Assembly: GCA_018902795.1 (NCBI GenBank)
Contig: JAHIQD010000021.1
Span: forward strand, 1 to 64,000
DNA from: Bacteroidota bacterium
GTDB taxonomy: Bacteria; Bacteroidota; Bacteroidia; Flavobacteriales; Weeksellaceae
Direction of reading: 5' to 3'
Length of the DNA: 64,000 nucleotides
Below, in pieces: positions 59,112 to 64,000 of the stretch. The notes below the pieces were generated by a model. The model was not told where the DNA came from. It saw only the letters and a list, made by a program, of their open reading frames with translations, and ran no database searches. A program made the translations under genes and the position numbers. Each line of letters opens with the position of its first letter. Within the stretch, counting starts at the first letter, position 1.

Positions 59112-59663
59112 TTAAATTTTATTATTGATATAGCCCTGGGTGGCGTTTTCATTGAGAGTAATCTGTGCGGGATTTCCAATAACTACAGAATGAGATGGAA
59201 CGTCAAAATTCACGTACGCATTCGGAGCGATGAGAACGTTGTTGCCGATTTTAATGTTTCCTACGATAACCGCGTTCGGTCCAATCCATACTTCATCACC
59301 GATCACCGGGACCCCTTCGTTCTTTCCCCTATTGGACTGTGCAATGGTAACGCCCTGAGCAATATTGCAGTTTTTACCGATTTTTACTTTAGGATTGATG
59401 ACCAAAGATCCCCAATGACCCAGATAGAAACCCTCCCCAATCTGAGTTTCGGGATAAATCTGGAAACCGTATTTAATCTGATAGTGTCTTAAAATCAAGC
59501 GCCAAAATTTACCCAACAAGGACTTTCTATGCTGTTGAGTCTTTCTCAGAAGATATATAAAATGCAGATTCGGATTGATGCATTTTGCCCAAATCTCAGA
59601 TGTAGAAAGCATTTTGCCGCTTTCTCTAAAAAAATCTTTCTGAATGGTTGAAGGTTTTGACAT
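59112..59663 (-). CDS. Hexapeptide-repeat acyltransferase (serine acetyltransferase-like)
   Basis: A 183-residue left-handed-beta-helix enzyme. The first ~70 residues are helical (FWRLILRHYQIKYGFQIYPETQ); then come hexapeptide repeats: IGEGFYLGHWGSLVINPKVKIGKNC, IAQGVTIAQSNRG, VPVIGDEVWIGPNAVIVGNIKIGNN and ends HSVVIGNPAQI. The His in GHWGSLVI is the likely catalytic base. This fits acetyltransferases of capsule clusters rather than cysteine synthesis. I start at 59663: the -7 box at 59669-59676 lies before it. It is the last gene of the glycan cluster. Confidence 0.85.
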   Translation of the reverse strand: MSKPSTIQKDFFRESGKMLSTSEIWAKCINPNLHFIYLLRKTQQHRKSLLGKFWRLILRHYQIKYGFQIYPETQIGEGFYLGHWGSLVINPKVKIGKNCNIAQGVTIAQSNRGKNEGVPVIGDEVWIGPNAVIVGNIKIGNNVLIAPNAYVNFDVPSHSVVIGNPAQITLNENATQGYINNKI

Positions 59664-59668
59664 GATAA

Positions 59669-59676
59669 CAAAGATA
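59669..59676 (-). promoter_or_regulatory. -7 box of the last glycan-cluster gene
   Basis: The minus strand reads TATCTTTG, five bases before the ATG at 59663, so this gene can be transcribed separately from the rest. Confidence 0.45.
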
Positions 59677-59688
59677 AAAGAAAGTGAA

Positions 59689-60858
59689 TTATAAGCCGTC
59701 GATAATTTTTGTAATGGAATGCACGGAATTTTCAAGATTGAAAGACATTTTGTAAGTCTTTAATGCCTCGTTATATCTGTTAAAACTTTCAGGATCCGTA
59801 AGTGCTTTTTTCATTCCTGAATAGATTCCGTCCTCAGAGTTTTCTGTTATTAAACCCAGGTTTCCGTTTTCAAGCATTTCGCTAACACCTGAAACGTCGG
59901 TTGCGATAATTTGCTTTTTCAAAGTAATCGCTTCAAACAGAACGGTAGGAAAACCTTCATACCGCGAACTTAAAATATAGAAATCGGCTTTTTTGAAATA
60001 TGGATAAGGATTATCGGTAAATCCGAGCATCGTCGCCGTATCGCTAATGCCCAAATCATCTCTCAGTTTCTTTACATTTTCCAAATCATAACCGTCCCCA
60101 AGAATTAAAATATGGTGCTTCAAACCTTCATCCATCAGTTTTTTATGAACGCGTAAAAGCCTGTCGAAACCTTTCTGTGCAAAAACGGTTCCTACCGAAA
60201 CAAAGGTTTTTACTGTTTTGCTGAATTCGTAATCGGTGACAGGCAGATTTGATTTTGTAATAATTTCTTCAGTGTCTAAAGGGTTGTATATTCTAACGAT
60301 TCTCTTCTTTTCTTCTTCATTTTTGGCTGTCCTTTCAAAGTCCTGCTGAATTTTCTCTGAAATCACCATGATTTTATCAAACCCGAAAAACTTCCGTATT
60401 TCTCCCTCCGTATAATTTTTGAATTCAGTTTTTTCCAGATCATTATGAATCCAGATGATTTTTTTTGAGGATTCTAACGGGGAATTTAATATTTCATCGC
60501 GCATTCCGTGGATTGCTGCAAACTCGATATCGTATTTTTTATCTTTTAAAATAGTAGAATAAAGAAGTTTAGGAAACTTTTTTAGAATTGCCTGATAGAT
60601 TTTGCGGTAGATTTTTTCGGGTAGATCTTTCGGGCGGTTGGTCGTGATCATTTCGCCTCTGTTCAGGTAAAAAACGTTGATCCAAGCGGGAATTTCAGCT
60701 AAATATTTCCCCGAATAAAGATTCAGTAAGAGATCAATTTCATATTTGTCGGCGGGAAGGTTTTTGAGGAAAGTGACCAGCACTTTTTCTGCGCCACCAT
60801 GACGCAGCGACCCGATCCGGATTAGGATTTTCTTTTTGACCGTTTCACTGTTCATCAT
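59689..60858 (-). CDS. Glycosyltransferase family 4-like protein
   Basis: A 389-residue GT-B transferase. The N-terminal domain starts ILIRIGSLRHGGAEKVLVTFLKNL with the Gly-rich acceptor loop. The C-terminal domain has FVSVGTVFAQKGFDRLLRVHKKL, ILILGDGYDLENVKKL, and SSRYEGFPTVLFEAITLKKQIIATDVSGVSEML, which contains the E-x7-E donor motif. It adds a sugar to a lipid-linked or surface glycan. It lies 2 bases behind the acyltransferase gene. Confidence 0.9.
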   Translation of the reverse strand: MMNSETVKKKILIRIGSLRHGGAEKVLVTFLKNLPADKYEIDLLLNLYSGKYLAEIPAWINVFYLNRGEMITTNRPKDLPEKIYRKIYQAILKKFPKLLYSTILKDKKYDIEFAAIHGMRDEILNSPLESSKKIIWIHNDLEKTEFKNYTEGEIRKFFGFDKIMVISEKIQQDFERTAKNEEEKKRIVRIYNPLDTEEIITKSNLPVTDYEFSKTVKTFVSVGTVFAQKGFDRLLRVHKKLMDEGLKHHILILGDGYDLENVKKLRDDLGISDTATMLGFTDNPYPYFKKADFYILSSRYEGFPTVLFEAITLKKQIIATDVSGVSEMLENGNLGLITENSEDGIYSGMKKALTDPESFNRYNEALKTYKMSFNLENSVHSITKIIDGL

Positions 60859-60860
60859 CT

Positions 60861-61448
60861 TTATTTTGCTCTGACTTTACTTTGATATTCCTTTGCGGGC
60901 TTGTAGGTGTGGGGAAGATGGTTTTTGATATACTCTTCCAGCTTATGACGGTCACGCTCAAGTTCACGGGGATACATTACATTATGAGCGAGAAGCTTTT
61001 CGCCATATTCCTCGAGCGTGCAGATAAATTTGGCCGGAACACCTGCAAACACGGTTCCTGCAGGCATTGAGGATGTTAAAATGGATCCTGCACCCAGAAG
61101 GCAGTTATCCTGCATTTCAATTCCGGGCATTATAATCGTATCAGCACCAATTAAGCAGCGTTTGCCGATTTTAATCCTGCCGAACGTTCTGATGTCTTTA
61201 TATTTTTCAAAAAAATGCAATGCGTTCTGTCCGCCGTCATGATTTACAAATCTTACATTGTTGGAGAAAGTGGTTTCGTCCCCGATTTCAATGAGAAAAG
61301 GTTCTGTACCAAACTGTGGCACCTCAACAAACCGAACATTTTTTCCCACCTTCAACCCTTTTGCGAGACAGATTTTAAGATAAATCTGCTGAATAAAATA
61401 TTGGTAAGAAGTGTGGATTTTTAAGATAAGGCGGTAGAGGAGAAGCAT
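60861..61448 (-). CDS. Hexapeptide-repeat acyltransferase (maltose O-acetyltransferase-like)
   Basis: A 195-residue left-handed-beta-helix protein. Hexapeptide motifs run through VGKNVRFVEVPQFG, IEIGDETTFSNNVRFVNHDGG (active-site His), IGKRCLIGADTIIMPGIEM, LLGAGSILTSSMPAGTVFAGVPA. It should transfer an acetyl group to a sugar hydroxyl. It is in the middle of the glycan operon, with 2-base gaps on both sides. Confidence 0.88.
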   Translation of the reverse strand: MLLLYRLILKIHTSYQYFIQQIYLKICLAKGLKVGKNVRFVEVPQFGTEPFLIEIGDETTFSNNVRFVNHDGGQNALHFFEKYKDIRTFGRIKIGKRCLIGADTIIMPGIEMQDNCLLGAGSILTSSMPAGTVFAGVPAKFICTLEEYGEKLLAHNVMYPRELERDRHKLEEYIKNHLPHTYKPAKEYQSKVRAK

Positions 61449-61450
61449 GA

Positions 61451-62611
61451 TTATTTTTTTACTAAATTAAGAAGGATTTCTTCAACTGCCATGAAAATCT
61501 TGTCGCTGCCGAAGTTTTCTTCAACGGTTTTCAGATTAAACCGAATTTTCTCTACAAGGTCTTTGTTCGTGAGAAATTCCTTCATTGCAGCATACATTTC
61601 TTCTGTATCGTATTGAATGAGATAACCCGTTTCGCGATGCTGCATCATCGTGGCTACATCGCCGGTATCTGTTGCAATGGTGGGCTTCTGTAAGATTAAT
61701 GCTTCTGCTAAAACCAACGGCCATGCTTCAGATTCCGAAGGCATGATGAAAAAATCTGCATTTTTAATATAAGGATACGGATTCATTTTATTGCCGGCGA
61801 AAACGAAAGTCTTTTCAACGCCGAGCTTTTTCTGTTGTGCGAGCAGATTGGGAAGTTCTTCACCATCACCGATAATTGTCACGGAATGTTCAAACCCAGC
61901 TTTCAGAAGCTGATGATGGGCGTCCATCAGTTTGTGATAGCCTTTTCGGGTGTGAAGTCTGCCAACGGAAACAAAATCGGGTCTTTCGGGAAATTCCGGG
62001 ATTTTTTCTTCACTTTTTTTCCTGATTTCTTCAATGGGAATGGCATTAATAATAACATCTTCATTGGGATAATTCAGGTTTGGATAGGTTTCGTGCATGA
62101 TTTTTTTTATTTTTTCAGAACAGTAAATCATGTGGTCGAACTGTGGAAAATGTTCCAGAATTTTCGGTACCAAAGGCTGAAGTTTTCGCAGATTGATTTC
62201 GGAATGAAACCAACCGATTTTTTTTGAGTGTTTATTGGATGAAGATAAAACCGACTCAAAATCATTGTAAGTCATTCCAATTTCGATGTCGAAATCTTCT
62301 TTGAGATAATCTTTATCAATAATTTCAGGGTTTTTTCTGAGGTTTTCCAGTCTTCTTTTTCTTTTAAAGAGCTGAATTTTCTGGAGCAATCTATTCTTTG
62401 AAAAATCTTCTTTACCGTCAGTTAAATATACTTTTTTTACATGCGGTGGAAACTCATCGCGAAGTTCTCCCTGATTCAGGTTGAGACAAACCGTCATCTC
62501 GAATTTTTCTTTATCGAGATTGTTTAATAAACTCAACATCACTTTTTCAACGCCTCCCATTTCCATGGAACGGTGACGAAAGAGGACTTTTATTTTTTTA
62601 TTTTCTGACAT
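61451..62611 (-). CDS. Glycosyltransferase family 4-like protein
   Basis: A 386-residue GT-B transferase, paralogous to the one at 59689-60858. KVLFRHRSMEMGGVEKVMLSLLNNL is the N-terminal acceptor loop. The donor domain has FVSVGRLHTRKGYHKLMDAHHQLL, VTIIGDGEELPNLLAQQKKLG, and MPSESEAWPLVLAEALILQKPTIATDTGDV with the E-x7-E motif. It is the second gene of the operon, 8 bases behind the GT2 gene. Confidence 0.9.
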   Translation of the reverse strand: MSENKKIKVLFRHRSMEMGGVEKVMLSLLNNLDKEKFEMTVCLNLNQGELRDEFPPHVKKVYLTDGKEDFSKNRLLQKIQLFKRKRRLENLRKNPEIIDKDYLKEDFDIEIGMTYNDFESVLSSSNKHSKKIGWFHSEINLRKLQPLVPKILEHFPQFDHMIYCSEKIKKIMHETYPNLNYPNEDVIINAIPIEEIRKKSEEKIPEFPERPDFVSVGRLHTRKGYHKLMDAHHQLLKAGFEHSVTIIGDGEELPNLLAQQKKLGVEKTFVFAGNKMNPYPYIKNADFFIMPSESEAWPLVLAEALILQKPTIATDTGDVATMMQHRETGYLIQYDTEEMYAAMKEFLTNKDLVEKIRFNLKTVEENFGSDKIFMAVEEILLNLVKK

Positions 62612-62619
62612 TGATTTAT

Positions 62620-63456
62620 TTAAGAAAAACTTTGGAAAATAAGTTTCAGTTTTTTTATGATACGGTGCGGAATCGCATTCTGATAATCAAGTAAATTAAA
62701 AATTTCCTGTGGATCCTGATAATTTTCCGGAATCTTAATGCCGTTGAGGTGGGTGAGTTTTCTTCTTTTCATTGCCAAGAAAATTGCCTCTGCGAAAAAT
62801 TCATAAGATTTTTTTTTGTTGCCGTTTTGTGAAATTCCTCCGGCATGAGCCCTGTAAAGATAATCAGTTTGATTGATGAAATAAACATTTCCTTTTTCGT
62901 ACATCTTAAAGTACAGATCCTGGTCTTCAGCAATTTTTAAATCCGGATTTATTTTTTCGCATTTCTGATAAACTTCTTTTTTGAAACCTACGAAGGGAGC
63001 AATCTGAACAGGACAGTTGAAAAAATTGGGGTCAGCATTCGGCACCTGCATGGCAGACTTAAATTCTTTTAAAGGCTTAAGATTTTCATCGCACTTCATC
63101 AGCCGCGAGTAGGTGAGAACCGTATCTTTTCTTTTCTGAAACATTTCTATAGAAGCTCGTAAAGCATCTGGAAGTAATGCGTCATCCGGATCCAGAAAAC
63201 CACATATTTCTCCATCCGCCAGATCAATAAGTTTTCCTTTAGTAAAACCAACTCCTTTATTTTTGGTGTTTTCAAAAAAACGGAATCTGGAATCCTCTTT
63301 TATAATGTCTGTAATAATTTGAACCGACTGATCTGTCGATGCATCATCCAGAATCACCACTTCCCAGTTCTGATAGGTTTGTGCAAGGATGCTTTCATAG
63401 CAGTCATGAAAAAACTTTCCGTTATTATAGTTGGCAATGAGGATAGAAAATTTCAT
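62620..63456 (-). CDS. Glycosyltransferase family 2
   Basis: A 278-residue GT-A transferase. FSILIANYNNGKFFHDCYESIL at the start, VVILDDASTDQSVQII (nucleotide-sugar Asp) and ADGEICGFLDPDDALLPDAL (D-x-D metal motif) are typical; ISQNGNKKKSYEF is in the acceptor part. It uses a nucleotide sugar, exact sugar unknown. It is the first gene of the cluster and follows the promoter at 63513-63520. Confidence 0.92.
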   Translation of the reverse strand: MKFSILIANYNNGKFFHDCYESILAQTYQNWEVVILDDASTDQSVQIITDIIKEDSRFRFFENTKNKGVGFTKGKLIDLADGEICGFLDPDDALLPDALRASIEMFQKRKDTVLTYSRLMKCDENLKPLKEFKSAMQVPNADPNFFNCPVQIAPFVGFKKEVYQKCEKINPDLKIAEDQDLYFKMYEKGNVYFINQTDYLYRAHAGGISQNGNKKKSYEFFAEAIFLAMKRRKLTHLNGIKIPENYQDPQEIFNLLDYQNAIPHRIIKKLKLIFQSFS

Positions 63457-63512
63457 CAGCTAAAAAATGTGTTGTAAGAATTTTATTTTAAAAACAAAAA
63501 GTGACTGCTACA

Positions 63513-63520
63513 CAAATATA
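63513..63520 (-). promoter_or_regulatory. -7 box of the glycan operon
   Basis: The minus strand reads TATATTTGTG, about 57 bases before the GT2 start. Confidence 0.5.
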
Positions 63521-63547
63521 ATAGTTTCTATATTAATCTAAATTACT

Positions 63548-63555
63548 TATTTTTG
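63548..63555 (+). promoter_or_regulatory. -7 box of the right-edge methyltransferase gene
   Basis: TATTTTTG stands 18 bases before the GTG at 63573 and supports that start. Confidence 0.5.
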
Positions 63556-63572
63556 ATGTAAATAAACACAAA

Positions 63573-64000
63573 GTGAGCGAATTAGAACGAGTGACGAAGA
63601 CTTTTGCGGGCTATCTCAGACGCCCCGATTTATACCCGGAACTGGGCAGAAAAGTCATTAAGAATATCTTCAACAGAAAAAGTGCTTTCCGCGGGAAAGA
63701 AAAAACGATTGCCTGGGCTAAAAGTAATGCTGTATCGCAGGAAGCGGCCATTGGTGAACTTTTCGGAACGAAAATGAAAACGTTCGACTTGCTTTTTCCG
63801 GAAGAACTTCGCACCGCTAAAAATAGAGAAGCCGAATGCCCTGTAAAAATGGGCGGCGCAGGAGCTTTGGAGCTTATTTATTCAGCCTGTGAATTTACAA
63901 AAGCAGAAACTGTTGTGGAAACCGGAGTTGCTTACGGCTGGTCTTCTTTAGCCGCACTGCTTTCCCTGGAGAAGAGAAACGGAACTTTATACAGTTCAGA
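63573..64000 (+). CDS. Class I SAM-dependent methyltransferase (partial, runs off the edge)
   Basis: The open frame starts with GTG at 63573 (no in-frame ATG upstream; the ATG at 63556 is followed at once by a stop) and is cut by the window end after 142 codons. The visible part reads VSELERVTKTFAGYLRRPDL at the start, then a helical region, then the glycine motif VETGVAYGWSSLAALL, which is motif I of class I methyltransferases, followed by a strand toward the acidic residue. The substrate is unknown. It is divergent from the glycan operon and could modify its product. Confidence 0.75.
   Translation, partial: MSELERVTKTFAGYLRRPDLYPELGRKVIKNIFNRKSAFRGKEKTIAWAKSNAVSQEAAIGELFGTKMKTFDLLFPEELRTAKNREAECPVKMGGAGALELIYSACEFTKAETVVETGVAYGWSSLAALLSLEKRNGTLYSS

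Noticed and set aside
59112..59663. Cysteine-biosynthesis serine acetyltransferase (cysE)
   Set aside because: It lies in a glycan cluster and lacks a cysK neighbour; fold alone does not show serine as substrate.

Overview
The window looks like chromosomal DNA of a Flavobacteriia member, most likely Weeksellaceae (Chryseobacterium/Kaistella-like). The grounds are low GC, the promoter motif TAnnTTTG in front of many genes, SusC/TonB-type receptors, many lipoproteins, exosortase XrtF with its partner, and families typical of the group (DUF5689, DUF4293, DUF6146, DUF6702, GH3-like ligase). I see no rRNA, tRNA, CRISPR or intact insertion sequence. Genes are densely packed, and several convergent pairs touch or overlap by up to 4 bases.

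Layout. 1-600 is non-coding, with a terminator and a possible IS right end. 601-6834 holds a DUF5689 lipoprotein and TonB receptor opposite a secreted endonuclease/exonuclease/phosphatase protein, a plausible nucleic-acid or phosphoester uptake locus. 6916-13518 is DUF6146 lipoprotein, Fe/Mn-SOD, Rho with a long Asn-rich insert, DUF4293, M28 peptidase and an MsbA-like ABC exporter. 13541-17800 is a ParE/RelE-type toxin-antitoxin pair, MutS, a TrmH-type methyltransferase and a 2H phosphoesterase. 17822-24076 is a complete RND efflux operon with its own GbsR/MarR-like regulator. 24231-27572 is SUI1/eIF1-like factor, nucleoside phosphorylase, Tag glycosylase, a LEA-like repeat protein and FabI.

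27690-31207 is an operon read leftward: AmgK-like sugar kinase, stand-alone RapZ C-terminal domain, MurU-like nucleotidyltransferase, LOG-family protein and DUF6702 protein. It looks like a MurNAc recycling module with a possible amino-sugar sensor. Divergent from it are exosortase XrtF and its associated protein, followed by a CDF metal exporter, aspartate-semialdehyde dehydrogenase, a cytochrome-b-like membrane protein and a second TonB receptor. 37569-43077 carries nitroreductase-nadB-nadC and dnaB-rnhA. 43334-46481 carries MFS, SMR and GH3 genes. 46501-48463 is a tandem duplication of a two-gene cassette (small lipoprotein plus outer-membrane barrel).

49236-58976 holds Mfd, a lipoprotein, Pth, an Omp85-type barrel and a bicarbonate-handling group (two beta carbonic anhydrases around a SulP transporter and a small exported protein). 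59112-63456 is a surface-glycan operon of three glycosyltransferases and two hexapeptide acyltransferases. A class I methyltransferase runs off the right edge.

The most interesting items are the AmgK-RapZc-MurU operon, the duplicated lipoprotein/barrel cassette, the Rho low-complexity domain, XrtF without a visible substrate, the 11-mer LEA-like protein, and a hairpin element flanked by direct repeats at 43221-43288. All functional calls come from reading motifs in the sequence; no database search was possible.
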